Part shown: one piece after another, positions 51,725 to 61,298 of the stretch
Numbering within the stretch: the stretch's first letter is position 1
Layout of the letters: each line of letters opens with the position of its first letter
From: Listeria monocytogenes
GTDB taxonomy: Bacteria; Bacillota; Bacilli; Lactobacillales; Listeriaceae
Assembly (NCBI RefSeq): GCF_041765605.1
Contig: NZ_CP168900.1
Coordinates: 1,318,001-1,382,000 of the forward strand
Reading direction: 5' to 3'
DNA length: 64,000 nt
Translations under genes and position numbers: made by a program
Notes under the pieces: model-generated
Seen by the model: the letters and a program-made list of their open reading frames with translations, nothing else
Database searches by the model: none
What the model was told of the DNA's origin: nothing

Positions 51725-54070
51725 ATGAGTAAAGTTCGTGTATATGAATATGCAAAAGAACATCAAGTATCAAGCAAAAAAGTCATTGAAGCATTAAAAG
51801 ACTTAGGTATTGAAGTGGCAAACCATATGTCCACTATTAATGAAAATGCATTAAGACAATTAGATAATGCCGTTGATGGCACAAATAAAAAAGCCGAAGC
51901 ACCAAAGAAAGAAACTACTAGCAACGAAAATGGAAATAGTAAGGGGCCAAACAAACCAAATATGACAAATAGTAATGAAAAGTCGAATAAACCAAATAAA
52001 CCAGCAGGACAAGCTAATAAACCAGCAACTGCAAACAAAAGCCAAGGTGCAAAACCAGCGACAAACAAACCAGCAAACACAGGTAACCAAACACAAGCAA
52101 GTGGGAACCAACAAGCTGGCGGACAAAAACGTAACAACAATAACAACAGTAATCGTCCAGGCGGCGGCAATCCAAACCGTCCAGGCGGTAACAATCGTCC
52201 GAATCGCGGCGGCAATTTTAACAATAAAGGCCGTAACACGAAGAAAAAAGGTAAACTAAACCACAGTACCGTACCGCCAACTCCGCCAAAACCAAAAGAA
52301 CTTCCTGAAAAAATTGTTTTCAGCGAATCTCTAACTGTAGCGGAATTAGCGAAAAAATTATACAGAGAACCATCTGAACTAATCAAAAAATTATTTATGC
52401 TTGGTGTTGTTGCGACAATTAACCAATCATTAGATAAAGATGCAATCGAACTAATTTGTGATGACTACGGTGTGCAAGTAGAAGAAGAAATTAAAGTCGA
52501 TGTAACAGATTTAGATGTGTACTTTGAAAATGAACTAAATGAAGCGGTTGACGAGTCTAAACTTGTTGAACGCCCACCAGTTGTTACTATTATGGGACAC
52601 GTTGACCATGGTAAAACAACATTACTAGATTCCCTTCGTAATACAAAAGTTACTTTAGGAGAAGCTGGTGGTATCACCCAACATATCGGTGCTTACCAAC
52701 TTGAAATCCATAACAAAAAAATCACTTTCCTTGATACACCGGGACATGCTGCCTTTACAGCAATGCGTGCTCGTGGTGCGCAAATCACGGACATTACGAT
52801 TTTAGTTGTAGCAGCAGATGATGGTGTTATGCCACAAACAATTGAAGCAATCAACCACGCGAAAGCTGCGGGAATGCCGATTATTGTTGCTGTCAACAAA
52901 ATTGATAAACCACAAGCAAACCCTGACCGCGTGATGCAAGAACTAACAGAATATGAATTAGTTCCTGAAGCATGGGGTGGCGATACAATTTTCGCGCCAA
53001 TCTCAGCTAAATTCGGTGAAGGTCTTGAAAACTTGTTAGATATGATTTTACTTGTTTCTGAAGTAGAAGAATTAAAAGCAAACCCTGACCGTCGTGCTAT
53101 CGGTTCTGTCATCGAAGCAGAACTTGATAAAGGCCGTGGTCCAGTTGCGACTTTACTAGTACAAGACGGAACACTTAATATCGGAGATCCAATTGTTGTT
53201 GGTAACACATTCGGTCGTGTTCGTGCAATGGTCAATGATTTAGGTCGTCGCGTGAAAAAAGTTGGTCCAAGTACACCGGTTGAAATCACTGGATTAAATG
53301 ATGTGCCGCAAGCCGGCGATCGCTTTGTTGTTTTTGAAGATGAAAAAACAGCAAGAAATATCGGCGAAACTCGTGCAAGCCGTGCGTTAGTAGCGCAACG
53401 TTCCGCAACAAACCGCGTAAGTTTAGACAACTTATTTGAACATATGAAAGCTGGCGAAATGAAAGAAGTTAACGTTATTATTAAAGCAGACGTTCAAGGT
53501 TCTGTAGAGGCTCTTGCCGCATCTCTTCGTAAAATTGATGTAGAAGGCGTTAACGTAAAAATCATTCATACTGCCGTTGGTGCTATCAATGAATCAGATA
53601 TCACACTTGCTGCAGCTTCTAATGCAATTATTATCGGATTTAACGTTCGTCCAACAACACAAGCGCGTGAAGCAGCAGAAAACGAAAGTGTAGACATTCG
53701 TTTACACCGTGTTATCTATAAAGCCATTGATGAAATTGAAGCAGCGATGAAAGGGATGCTTGATCCAGAATTCCAAGAAAAAATTATTGGTCAAGCGCAA
53801 GTTCGTCAAACAATCAATGTTTCTAAAGTGGGTACAATTGCCGGCTGTTACGTAACAGATGGTAAAATTACTCGTGATAGTGGCGTTCGTATTATCCGTG
53901 ACGGAATCGTTGTCTTTGAAGGCGAAATTGCTACACTTAAACGCTTTAAAGATGATGCGAAAGAAGTTGCTAAAGGTTACGAATGTGGTATCACAGTACA
54001 AAACTTCAACGATATCAAAGAAGACGATGTTATTGAAGCGTACGTTATGGAAGAAATTGAAAGAAAATGA
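51725..54070 (+). CDS. infB: Translation initiation factor IF-2
   Basis: IF-2 is the GTPase that delivers initiator tRNA. The 781-residue protein has an N-terminal IF2_N helix domain (1-50), a low-complexity Asn/Lys/Gln/Gly-rich linker (about 55-180), a second IF2_N region, then the G domain with [27 protein letters not shown] and NKIDK, followed by the beta-barrel and C-terminal initiator-tRNA-binding domains. ATG at 51725 lies eight bases after GGAGG; a GTG three codons earlier overlaps the site. The stop overlaps ylxP (ATGA). Confidence 0.98.
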   Translation: MSKVRVYEYAKEHQVSSKKVIEALKDLGIEVANHMSTINENALRQLDNAVDGTNKKAEAPKKETTSNENGNSKGPNKPNMTNSNEKSNKPNKPAGQANKPATANKSQGAKPATNKPANTGNQTQASGNQQAGGQKRNNNNNSNRPGGGNPNRPGGNNRPNRGGNFNNKGRNTKKKGKLNHSTVPPTPPKPKELPEKIVFSESLTVAELAKKLYREPSELIKKLFMLGVVATINQSLDKDAIELICDDYGVQVEEEIKVDVTDLDVYFENELNEAVDESKLVERPPVVTIMGHVDHGKTTLLDSLRNTKVTLGEAGGITQHIGAYQLEIHNKKITFLDTPGHAAFTAMRARGAQITDITILVVAADDGVMPQTIEAINHAKAAGMPIIVAVNKIDKPQANPDRVMQELTEYELVPEAWGGDTIFAPISAKFGEGLENLLDMILLVSEVEELKANPDRRAIGSVIEAELDKGRGPVATLLVQDGTLNIGDPIVVGNTFGRVRAMVNDLGRRVKKVGPSTPVEITGLNDVPQAGDRFVVFEDEKTARNIGETRASRALVAQRSATNRVSLDNLFEHMKAGEMKEVNVIIKADVQGSVEALAASLRKIDVEGVNVKIIHTAVGAINESDITLAAASNAIIIGFNVRPTTQAREAAENESVDIRLHRVIYKAIDEIEAAMKGMLDPEFQEKIIGQAQVRQTINVSKVGTIAGCYVTDGKITRDSGVRIIRDGIVVFEGEIATLKRFKDDAKEVAKGYECGITVQNFNDIKEDDVIEAYVMEEIERK

Positions 54071-54345
54071 TTCAATCAGTCGTTAGTGAATTTTTCATGC
54101 AGGAACCGCAAAACCTCAAAGAAAAACGAGCTATCCTGAAACGAATTGTAACGAGAGCAAAACAAAAATTCAATATCTCCATTGCTGAAACGGATTATCA
54201 GGATTTATGGCAGCGAGCGGAAATTAGCTTTGCTATCGTATCTTCCTCGCACATCCAAGCAGAAAAAGAAGTCAGAGAAGTACTTGCTTTTCTCGATTCT
54301 TTTCCTGAATGGGAACGCGCCGAGACAGTTATGGAGAAGTTATAA
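54067..54345 (+). CDS. ylxP: DUF503 protein YlxP
   Basis: A 92-residue DUF503-family protein with the pattern [20 protein letters not shown] near residues 17-36, then [23 protein letters not shown]. Its role is unknown, though the constant position between infB and rbfA suggests ribosome assembly. ATG overlaps the infB stop by four bases. Confidence 0.92.
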   Translation: MIQSVVSEFFMQEPQNLKEKRAILKRIVTRAKQKFNISIAETDYQDLWQRAEISFAIVSSSHIQAEKEVREVLAFLDSFPEWERAETVMEKL

Positions 54346-54360
54346 AAGAGGTGAATACAC

Positions 54361-54705
54361 TTGAACGTAAGAGCAAATCGTGTCAGTGAGCAAATGAAAA
54401 AAGAATTGGGCGATATTTTAAATCGTAAAATTAAAGACCCGCGCTTAGGTTTTGTTACTGTAACGGGAGTAGATGTTACTGGTGACTTACAAGAAGCTAA
54501 GGTGTTCATTTCCATTCTTGGTACCGATAAGGAAAAAGAAAATACGTTACTCGCACTTGCGAAAGCGCATGGATTTATCCGCTCTGAAATCGGTCGTCGT
54601 ATTCGACTTCGTAAAGTTCCAGAAATGTCTTTTGAAATAGATAATTCCATCGCTTACGGAAATCGAATCGATGAATTGCTTCGCGACTTAAATAACGATC
54701 AATAA
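54361..54705 (+). CDS. rbfA: 30S ribosome-binding factor RbfA
   Basis: RbfA is a KH-fold factor for late 16S rRNA 5'-end maturation and cold adaptation. The 114-residue protein has [22 protein letters not shown] (about 8-29), [21 protein letters not shown] and [21 protein letters not shown], all typical. The start is TTG after AAAGAGGTGAATACAC. Confidence 0.96.
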
Positions 54706-54710
54706 TCATA

Positions 54711-54785
54711 AAAGTTTAAGGCAGTCCCTTTATCTTCTCAGTCAAACGGGATGTAAGTGGGTCATTGCCTTAAACTTTTTTTCTT
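54711..54785 (+). terminator. Terminator after rbfA with an unusually long loop
   Basis: AAAGTTTAAGGCA (54711-54723) pairs with TGCCTTAAACTTT (54766-54778) and is followed by further T residues, closing the nusA-infB operon. The loop is about 42 bases, much longer than elsewhere in the window, and may contain its own small stem. Confidence 0.75.
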
Positions 54786-54800
54786 AGAAGGAGGAGCCGG

Positions 54801-55715
54801 ATGAACGGTATTATCCCACTGTGGAAAGAACGCGGGATGACAAGTCATGATTGCGTTTTTAAATTAAGAAAAATCCTACATACAAAAAAAGTTGGACACA
54901 CTGGCACGCTGGATCCAGAAGTAGAGGGTGTACTTCCAATTTGTATCGGCCGTGCGACAAAACTCGCAGAATACGTAACAGATGAAGGAAAAGTCTACGT
55001 AGCAGAAATAACATTAGGTAAATCGACTACAACGGAAGATGCGACTGGTGAAACGGTTATGACCAAGGAATTAGCAGACATTTCCGCTGATGAACTTCAA
55101 GCCGCGCTCACTAAATTGACTGGAAAAATTACTCAAATTCCCCCTATGTTTTCTGCTGTAAAAGTCAATGGCAAGAAATTGTATGAATATGCAAGAACTG
55201 GTATAGAGGTAGAACGCCCATCCAGGCAAGTGGATATTTATTCGTTAACTCGCTTAGATGGTTCGGCTACGCTAAATGAAGCGAATCCGACTTTTCAGTT
55301 AGAAATATCTTGTGGGAAAGGTACTTATATTCGCACGCTTGCAGTTATGGTTGGCGAATTATTAGGATATCCAGCGCACATGTCCAAACTAGAACGGACT
55401 CGTAGTGGTTTTTTCAAAAAAGAAGATTGCTTAAAGCTGGCAGAAATTGACGAAATGATGCAAGCGAGTGATAGCAGCTTTTTATATCCGCTTGAAAAAG
55501 GCATTGAATCCATGGCCAAATTAGTGATTGATGAAGAAATCCATGCGAAAGTTTTAAATGGTGGCCTTTTACCAAAATCATTATTTATAGAGGTAGAGAA
55601 TGAGCCTCGTGCCGCGCTTATTTTCAAAGATAAATTAACAGCAATTTACAAACCTCATCCAGAGAAAAATGACCTTTGGAAACCAGAAAAAGTCATCGAG
55701 TTACATCAAGCATAG
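54801..55715 (+). CDS. truB: tRNA pseudouridine(55) synthase
   Basis: TruB makes pseudouridine 55 in the T-loop of tRNAs. The 304-residue protein has GHTGTLDPEVEGVLPICIGRATK with catalytic Asp38, then YVAEITLGKSTTTEDATG, IPPMFSAVKVNGKKLYEYAR and GTYIRTLAVMVGELL. It carries the usual C-terminal extension. ATG follows AAGGAGGAGCCGG. Confidence 0.97.
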   Translation: MNGIIPLWKERGMTSHDCVFKLRKILHTKKVGHTGTLDPEVEGVLPICIGRATKLAEYVTDEGKVYVAEITLGKSTTTEDATGETVMTKELADISADELQAALTKLTGKITQIPPMFSAVKVNGKKLYEYARTGIEVERPSRQVDIYSLTRLDGSATLNEANPTFQLEISCGKGTYIRTLAVMVGELLGYPAHMSKLERTRSGFFKKEDCLKLAEIDEMMQASDSSFLYPLEKGIESMAKLVIDEEIHAKVLNGGLLPKSLFIEVENEPRAALIFKDKLTAIYKPHPEKNDLWKPEKVIELHQA

Positions 55716-55718
55716 TTA

Positions 55719-55747
55719 TTGCGACCATAGCTTTCTTATATTATGAT
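55719..55747 (+). promoter_or_regulatory. ribF promoter
   Basis: TTGCGA (55719-55724), 17 bases, TATGAT (55742-55747), so ribF is probably transcribed separately from truB as well as with it. Confidence 0.7.
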
Positions 55748-55784
55748 ATGAGAGGAATTCGAATTTAGAGGAGAAGTGGCAAAA

Positions 55785-56729
55785 ATGAAGACGATATACT
55801 TACATCATCCGATTACAACAGATGAATGGACTAGCATAAAAAAAGTAATGGCGCTTGGCTTTTTCGATGGCGTGCATTTAGGTCATCAAGCAGTCATTAA
55901 AAAAGCGAAACAAATTGCCGAACAAAAAGGCCTTCAAACAGCAGTATTAACTTTTGATCCGCACCCGTCTGTCGTTTTAAGCAATATCCGCAAACAAGTA
56001 AAATATCTTACACCACTTGAAGATAAAGCGGAAAAAATGGCTGAGCTTGGCGTAGATATTATGTATGTAGTCCGCTTTACTACGCAATTTTCCGAATTAT
56101 CACCGCAATCTTTTGTCGATAATTACTTAGTCGCTTTAAATGTGGAACATGTGGTAGCTGGTTTCGATTATTCTTACGGTAAAAAAGGCGAAGGTAAAAT
56201 GACTGATTTGGCTCAATATGCTGATGGTCGTTTTGAAGTTACGATTGTTGATAAACAAACTGCTGCAAGTGATAAAATTAGCTCGACAAATATCAGACGT
56301 GCGATTACAGAAGGTGAGCTAGAAGAAGCAAATCAACTACTAGGCTATCCATATACAACGAAAGGAACCGTCATTCACGGAGATAAACGCGGTAGAACAA
56401 TTGGTTTTCCAACAGCGAATATCCGTGTAAATGAAGATTACTTGATTCCAAAGCTTGGTGTCTATGCAGTGAAATTCCGCGTGAACGGGGAAACTCATTT
56501 GGGGATGGCTAGCATTGGCTACAATATCACGTTTAAAGACGATCAAGCGCTGTCCATTGAAGTGTATATTCTAGATTTTCACCGCGAAATTTACGGCGAA
56601 GAAGCAGAGATTGAATGGTATCAATTTTTCCGTCCAGAACTTAAATTTAACGGCGTAGAAGGTTTGATTGCTCAGTTAGAAAAAGACGAACAAGATACAA
56701 GAGCTTATTTTGCGGATTTAGAAGATTAA
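55785..56729 (+). CDS. ribF: Bifunctional riboflavin kinase/FAD synthetase
   Basis: RibF (RibC in Bacillus) phosphorylates riboflavin to FMN and adenylylates FMN to FAD. The 314-residue protein has the nucleotidyltransferase domain (ALGFFDGVHLGHQAVI, about 24-39; ISSTNIRRAI, about 165-174) and the C-terminal flavokinase domain (TKGTVIHGDKRGRTIGFPTANI). It begins GAKTIYLH-like in relatives; ATG at 55785 is preferred to the GTG three codons upstream, which is too near the AGAGGAG site. Confidence 0.96.
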   Translation: MKTIYLHHPITTDEWTSIKKVMALGFFDGVHLGHQAVIKKAKQIAEQKGLQTAVLTFDPHPSVVLSNIRKQVKYLTPLEDKAEKMAELGVDIMYVVRFTTQFSELSPQSFVDNYLVALNVEHVVAGFDYSYGKKGEGKMTDLAQYADGRFEVTIVDKQTAASDKISSTNIRRAITEGELEEANQLLGYPYTTKGTVIHGDKRGRTIGFPTANIRVNEDYLIPKLGVYAVKFRVNGETHLGMASIGYNITFKDDQALSIEVYILDFHREIYGEEAEIEWYQFFRPELKFNGVEGLIAQLEKDEQDTRAYFADLED

Positions 56730-56793
56730 ACGACTATTTTTGCTTGCTTTTGGAGGCTAAATAGTGTATCTTTAAATCTGTACGAACAGAACC

Positions 56794-56835
56794 ATTACTT
56801 GGCTTTTGCGACTCACCGACGCTTGGCTCAGTAAT
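56794..56835 (+). promoter_or_regulatory. rpsO leader hairpin, possible S15 autoregulatory element
   Basis: ATTACT (56794-56799) pairs with AGTAAT (56830-56835) around TTGGC/CTTGGC segments, 30 bases before the rpsO start codon. S15 represses its own mRNA through leader structures in several bacteria; this one is placed suitably, but I could not match it to a specific described class. Confidence 0.4.
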
Positions 56836-56865
56836 TGGGGATATTTTAGAAGGAGGTGGAAAGAA

Positions 56866-57135
56866 ATGGCTTTAACTCAAGAACGCAAAAATGAAATTAT
56901 TGCAGAGTACCGTGTCCATGATACAGATACTGGTTCACCAGAAGTACAAATCGCTGTATTAACTGCTGAAATCAATAGCTTAAATGAACACGTTCGCGTA
57001 CACAAAAAAGATCATCACTCTTACCGTGGATTAATGAAAATGGTAGGTCACCGTCGTAACCTATTAACTTACCTACGTAAAAAAGATGTTCAACGTTACC
57101 GCGAACTTATCAAACGTTTAGGTTTACGTCGATAA
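56866..57135 (+). CDS. rpsO: 30S ribosomal protein S15
   Basis: An 89-residue primary-binding 16S rRNA protein. Typical features are [22 protein letters not shown] (about 22-43), [22 protein letters not shown] and the C-terminal [15 protein letters not shown] follows GAAGGAGGTGGAAAGAA, a very strong ribosome site; the longer upstream frame runs through the leader and is rejected. Confidence 0.98.
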   Translation: MALTQERKNEIIAEYRVHDTDTGSPEVQIAVLTAEINSLNEHVRVHKKDHHSYRGLMKMVGHRRNLLTYLRKKDVQRYRELIKRLGLRR

Positions 57136-57145
57136 AAACCAGACG

Positions 57146-57178
57146 AAAGCGGGATACCAAAAGTTCCCGCTTTTTTTT
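57146..57178 (+). terminator. Intrinsic terminator after rpsO
   Basis: AAAGCGGGA / TCCCGCTTT stem followed by T residues. Confidence 0.88.
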
Positions 57179-57233
57179 GAGTATTAACTATACTAAATTT
57201 TGGAAAACACGCCGAAGAAATGAAACTTTATCG

Positions 57234-57291
57234 CATGAATCCAAAAACGTGCTTCAAAAATCGCTATTTTTAGCAGGTTTTTGGATTCATG
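57234..57291 (+). promoter_or_regulatory. Long double hairpin in the pnp leader
   Basis: CATGAATCCAAAAAC (57234-57248) is perfectly complementary to GTTTTTGGATTCATG (57277-57291), and the loop holds a second stem AAAAAT-CGCT-ATTTTT (57256-57271). It is not followed by a T tract, so it is not a terminator. Long stems in pnp leaders are RNase III and PNPase autoregulation sites in E. coli; a similar role is inferred. Confidence 0.6.
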
Positions 57292-57380
57292 TGTGCTTTA
57301 GAAAATCTAAAGTGTGCGTGAACATTCTTATGCATGGTAAAGTTTCTGGTTCGTGTTTCCTAAACAAAGGAGATTAAATT

Positions 57381-59552
57381 ATGTCTGAAAAACAAGTGTT
57401 TTCAACAGAATGGGCAGGTAAAACATTATCTGTTGAAGTAGGTCAATTAGCAAAACAAGCAAGTGGAGCAGCATTAATTCGTTACGGAGATACGGTCGTT
57501 TTAACAGCGGCAGTAGGTTCTAAAAAACCACGTCCAGGCGACTTTTTCCCATTAACAGTTAACTATGAAGAAAAAATGTACTCCGTTGGTAAAGTTCCCG
57601 GTGGATTCTTAAAACGTGAAGGACGTCCAAGTGACCGTGCAACATTAACAGCACGCCTAATTGACCGTCCAATCCGTCCATTATTTGCAGAAGGTTTCCG
57701 TAATGAAGTTCAAATTACATCTACTGTATTCAGTGTGGATCAAGATTGTTCTCCAGAAATGGCAGCAATGCTTGGCTCTTCTGTTGCATTAGTTATTTCC
57801 GATATTCCATTTGAAGGACCAATCGCTGGTGTGGATGTTGGCCGTATTGACGGAAAATACGTTATCAACCCAACTATCGAACAAGCAGAAAAAAGTGATA
57901 TTAGCTTAACCGTTGCAGGAACTTATGATGCAATCAACATGGTAGAAGCTGGAGCAAAAGAAGTTTCAGAAGAAGCAATGCTTGAAGCAATCATGTTTGG
58001 TCACGAAGAAATTAAACGTCTTTGTGAATTCCAACAACAAATTATCGCTGCAGTTGGTAAAGAAAAACGCGAAATCGAACTTTTCGTAAGCGATCCTGAA
58101 CTTGAAGCAGAAGTAAAAGCAGCAAGTGAAGGTAAAATGAAAGCAGCTATCAAAACAGAAGAGAAAAAAGCACGTGAAGCTGCTATTGAAGAAGTAAAAG
58201 AAGAAATTTTAGAAAGCTATAAAGCAAAAGAATTAGAAAATGAAGCAGAAATTCTTGGTGAAGTAGCTCATATTCTTGAAATGATTGAAAAAGACGAAAT
58301 GCGTCGTTTAATTTCTCAAGATAAAATCCGTCCAGATGGTCGTAAAGTAAACGAAATTCGTCCACTTTCTTCTGAAGTTGGTATGCTTCCTCGTGTCCAT
58401 GGCTCTGGTTTATTCACTCGTGGCCAAACACAAGCTCTAAGTGTATGTACACTGGCACCGCTTCGTGAACACCAAATCATTGATGGTTTAGGGACAGAAG
58501 AATACAAACGTTTTATGCATCATTATAACTTCCCACAATTTAGTGTTGGGGAAACAGGTCCTCGTCGTGCTCCAGGCCGTCGTGAAATCGGTCATGGTGC
58601 GTTAGGTGAACGTGCGTTACAATATGTTATTCCTTCCGAAGAGGAATTCCCGTACACAATCCGTCTAGTATCAGAAGTGCTTGAATCAAACGGATCTAGT
58701 TCTCAAGCAAGTATTTGTGGTTCTACACTTGCAATGCTTGATGCTGGTGTTCCAATTAAAGCGCCAGTTGCAGGTATCGCAATGGGTCTTGTAAAACTTG
58801 GCGATGATTACACAATTCTTTCTGATATCCAAGGTATGGAAGATCACTTTGGCGATATGGACTTTAAAGTTGCTGGAACAAAAGATGGTATCACAGCACT
58901 TCAAATGGACATCAAAATTGATGGCTTAAGCCGCCAAATTTTGGACGAAGCACTAACACAAGCAAAAGAAGGGCGCCTACACATTCTAGAACACTTAACT
59001 AGCACTATTAGCGCGCCACGTGAAGAACTTTCTGCTTATGCTCCAAAAATCATTACACTTAACATCAAACCTGAGAAAATCAAAGATGTTATCGGACCTG
59101 GTGGAAAACAAATCAATGCAATTATTGATGAAACTGGCGTAAAAATTGATATCGAACAAGATGGTACAGTATACATTGCTTCTCAAGATCAAGCAATGAA
59201 CCGTAAAGCAATTGCTATCATCGAAGACATCGTTCGTGAAGTAGAAGTGGGAGAAGTTTACACTGGTAAAGTTCGTCGTATCGAAAAATTTGGCGCATTT
59301 GTTGAATTATTCAAAGGTACAGATGGCTTAGTTCACATTTCTGAATTAGCACATGAACGTGTTGGTAAAGTAGAAGATATCCTAAAACTAGGTGATGAAG
59401 TTACTGTTAAAGTTATCGAAGTAGACCAACAAGGTCGCGTTAACTTATCACGTAAAGCTTTGCTTGAGAAAAAAGAACAACCAGAAGGCGATAAAAAACC
59501 ACAAGCAGAGAAAAAATTCTATCCTAAAACGAAAAAACCAGAATCTAAATAA
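57381..59552 (+). CDS. pnp: Polynucleotide phosphorylase
   Basis: PNPase degrades RNA 3' to 5' using phosphate. The 723-residue protein has two RNase PH domains (first about 10-140 with [14 protein letters not shown]; second about 310-530 with [15 protein letters not shown] and [17 protein letters not shown]), a helical domain between them, then KH ([16 protein letters not shown]) and S1 ([20 protein letters not shown]) domains and a Lys-rich tail. ATG follows AAAGGAGATTAAATT. It is preceded by a long leader with a strong hairpin. Confidence 0.98.
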   Translation: MSEKQVFSTEWAGKTLSVEVGQLAKQASGAALIRYGDTVVLTAAVGSKKPRPGDFFPLTVNYEEKMYSVGKVPGGFLKREGRPSDRATLTARLIDRPIRPLFAEGFRNEVQITSTVFSVDQDCSPEMAAMLGSSVALVISDIPFEGPIAGVDVGRIDGKYVINPTIEQAEKSDISLTVAGTYDAINMVEAGAKEVSEEAMLEAIMFGHEEIKRLCEFQQQIIAAVGKEKREIELFVSDPELEAEVKAASEGKMKAAIKTEEKKAREAAIEEVKEEILESYKAKELENEAEILGEVAHILEMIEKDEMRRLISQDKIRPDGRKVNEIRPLSSEVGMLPRVHGSGLFTRGQTQALSVCTLAPLREHQIIDGLGTEEYKRFMHHYNFPQFSVGETGPRRAPGRREIGHGALGERALQYVIPSEEEFPYTIRLVSEVLESNGSSSQASICGSTLAMLDAGVPIKAPVAGIAMGLVKLGDDYTILSDIQGMEDHFGDMDFKVAGTKDGITALQMDIKIDGLSRQILDEALTQAKEGRLHILEHLTSTISAPREELSAYAPKIITLNIKPEKIKDVIGPGGKQINAIIDETGVKIDIEQDGTVYIASQDQAMNRKAIAIIEDIVREVEVGEVYTGKVRRIEKFGAFVELFKGTDGLVHISELAHERVGKVEDILKLGDEVTVKVIEVDQQGRVNLSRKALLEKKEQPEGDKKPQAEKKFYPKTKKPESK

Positions 59553-59555
59553 TAC

Positions 59556-59590
59556 AAAAAGCAAGTAGCCCAAGCTACTTGCTTTTTTTA
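59556..59590. terminator. Bidirectional terminator between pnp and rsgA
   Basis: AAAAAGCAAGTAG / CTACTTGCTTTTT, 13 pairs with a six-base loop and T residues on both sides. Confidence 0.9.
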
Positions 59591-59591
59591 A

Positions 59592-60632
59592 CTATTTTTT
59601 TGGACGTGTTTTTAAATGTGTCCGAAGTGATTTTTGAATAACTTTCCAGCGATCACGTTCTTGTCTTGCGAGAGCAGGGCTATTTTTTCGGGCGTGATAA
59701 GCCATTTCTCGCTGCAATTTCAACCAATTTTCGTAGTGTTGCATAGTTAAGGTGCCATCTTCTAATGCTGCTTGGACAGCGCAACCTGGTTCTTGTGTAT
59801 GAGAGCAATCGTGAAAACGACATCCTTCAGCCAATTCCTCTACATCCGAGAAAGTGGTTTCTAATCCAGCTTGGTTAAAACCAACACCGAATTCACGCAT
59901 TCCAGGTGTATCTATCACAATCCACCCATTCGTAAGCAAATGCATTTCTCTATGTGTCGTCGTATGTTTTCCTTTACTATCATCTTCGCGGATACCAGCA
60001 GTTTTCATTAAATCAGTACCTGCAAGCGAATTAATAAAAGAAGATTTTCCGACACCAGAAGAGCCAAGCAAAACAAGCGTACTATTCGGCTTTAAATCGC
60101 GTTCTAAAGCTTCAAAACCACGATGTGATAAATTATCCACATAGTATGCTGGAACGCCATAAGCAACTGTCTCGAGCTGCTGAGCATAGGCTGTTAAATC
60201 CTCCACTAAATCTGCTTTTGTTAAAATGATAATCGGTGTTGCACCACTATCCCAAGCAACCGTCAAATAACGCTCTAATCGATTCAAATTAAAGTCATGA
60301 TTCAAACTCATCACAATGAGAGCATAATCAAAATTCGCTGCAATCAATTGTTCTTCTGAATCTTTATTCATCCGAGAAAAGACCGTTTTACGCTCAAGTA
60401 CAGAGAGTATTTGGGCATCACTACTGACCTCTACAAAATCACCAACAGCGGGAAGGGAAGTAGAGGATAGTTCATAAAAATTTCCACGTTTCAATGATGC
60501 TAAAAATTCTTCATTCTCCGTAATAACGCGATAATAATCTCTAAATACCGCCGTAACTCTACCATAAGAGGAGGTAGCAGCTATCTTTTGTTCTTTAAAA
60601 AAATTTGTAAAACCGTATTGTTCTAATGTCAA
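59592..60632 (-). CDS. rsgA: Ribosome small-subunit-dependent GTPase RsgA
   Basis: A 346-residue circularly permuted GTPase that checks 30S subunit maturation. Order: OB-fold domain (about 1-95), G4 LTKADL, G1 LLGSSGVGKSSFINSLAG (about 193-210), G3 DTPGMREFG, then the zinc site CRFHDCSHTQEPGC (Cys-x-x-x-Asp-Cys-x-His pattern, about 277-290). It is longer than the RsgA in the Bacillus rsgA-rpe cluster and is probably the second Listeria copy. The start is TTG eight bases after AGGAG. Confidence 0.93.
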   Translation of the reverse strand: MTLEQYGFTNFFKEQKIAATSSYGRVTAVFRDYYRVITENEEFLASLKRGNFYELSSTSLPAVGDFVEVSSDAQILSVLERKTVFSRMNKDSEEQLIAANFDYALIVMSLNHDFNLNRLERYLTVAWDSGATPIIILTKADLVEDLTAYAQQLETVAYGVPAYYVDNLSHRGFEALERDLKPNSTLVLLGSSGVGKSSFINSLAGTDLMKTAGIREDDSKGKHTTTHREMHLLTNGWIVIDTPGMREFGVGFNQAGLETTFSDVEELAEGCRFHDCSHTQEPGCAVQAALEDGTLTMQHYENWLKLQREMAYHARKNSPALARQERDRWKVIQKSLRTHLKTRPKK

Positions 60633-60662
60633 TGTTTTCGCTCCTTTGTAGTTGGGAGCATT

Positions 60663-60719
60663 CTATAGGTAAAATACCCCCGTATTAATTATGAGGTTTT
60701 CCATTTTTACAATTGCCAT
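60663..60719 (-). CDS. Possible 18-residue small ORF upstream of rsgA
   Basis: ATG at 60719 with AAAGGATG seven bases before it opens a short frame (MAIVKMENLIINTGVFYL) ending 30 bases before the rsgA start. It might be a leader peptide or a micro-protein. The evidence is only the ribosome site and position. Confidence 0.25.
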   Translation of the reverse strand: MAIVKMENLIINTGVFYL

Positions 60720-60753
60720 AATTCATCATCCTTTCTTTCTTAAATAATAACAT

Positions 60754-60790
60754 AAAAAAGGAAACAAGCTCTATACTTGTTTCCTTTTTT
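60754..60790. terminator. Terminator of the small membrane protein pair
   Basis: AAAAAAGGAAACAAG / CTTGTTTCCTTTTTT, 15 pairs with a seven-base loop. It follows the minus-strand gene at 60792 directly. Confidence 0.88.
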
Positions 60791-60791
60791 A

Positions 60792-61271
60792 TTAGTTTTT
60801 ATGTGTTAAAATTTTTGCGATAGTTTCATAGCTCATGTCGCTTTTGAGGGTATAGCTACCATCACGAATGTATTTTTCGTAATTATTATCTCGTAAGTAT
60901 TTATCGAACTCCGAGGAATTTTTAACAATACCGTTTGCATGAAGTTCATCACCAGCTTTAGAAGAAGGATCTCCTTTAGAAATCGTTAAAGTATAACTTT
61001 TTACTTTCTTTGCTTCTTCCGCTTTCTTTTTAGCATCGGCTTCTGCTTTTTTCTTTGCTTCTGTTTCCGCTGCTTTGTCCATTTCTTGCTGAGCTAATAA
61101 TTTTTCATATTTGGTTTTCCATGTACTTGAGTTTTCATCAGAACCAGTTTTTGTTGATGTGGCTTTTGTTTCATCTGCTTTGGTCTGAGTTGAAAAAAAC
61201 TGATTATACACCAGTAAGACAACGGCAGATATTAAGAAACCTAGTGCCAACATCCGTAAGTTTTTCTTCAC
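60792..61271 (-). CDS. Membrane-anchored protein with an MltG-like LysM-type domain, no catalytic domain
   Basis: A 159-residue protein: one N-terminal membrane anchor (about 7-26), a Thr/Ser/Lys-rich stretch, a charged coiled-coil segment (about 52-90, rich in KKKAEEAKK repeats), and a C-terminal domain (about 92-156) with SYTLTISKGDPSSKAGDELHANGIV and SDMSYETIAKIL, which resembles the LysM-like N-terminal subdomain of endolytic transglycosylase MltG/YceG. The catalytic YceG domain with its glutamate is missing. The start is GTG after AAAGGAGGAG. Probably an operon with the gene 27 bases upstream. The function is unknown; it may bind peptidoglycan. Confidence 0.65.
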   Translation of the reverse strand: MKKNLRMLALGFLISAVVLLVYNQFFSTQTKADETKATSTKTGSDENSSTWKTKYEKLLAQQEMDKAAETEAKKKAEADAKKKAEEAKKVKSYTLTISKGDPSSKAGDELHANGIVKNSSEFDKYLRDNNYEKYIRDGSYTLKSDMSYETIAKILTHKN

Positions 61272-61298
61272 AGATAGGCTCCTCCTTTAAATTTTAAA

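Noticed and set aside
51763-53430. Long minus-strand reading frames (207 and 245 residues) opposite infB
   Set aside because: They mirror the strong codon bias of infB, are Phe/Leu- or Ser-rich without family motifs and lack ribosome sites.
57177-57377. 66-residue frame in the pnp leader
   Set aside because: It overlaps the rpsO terminator and the leader hairpin and ends within the pnp ribosome-site region; there is no ribosome site of its own.
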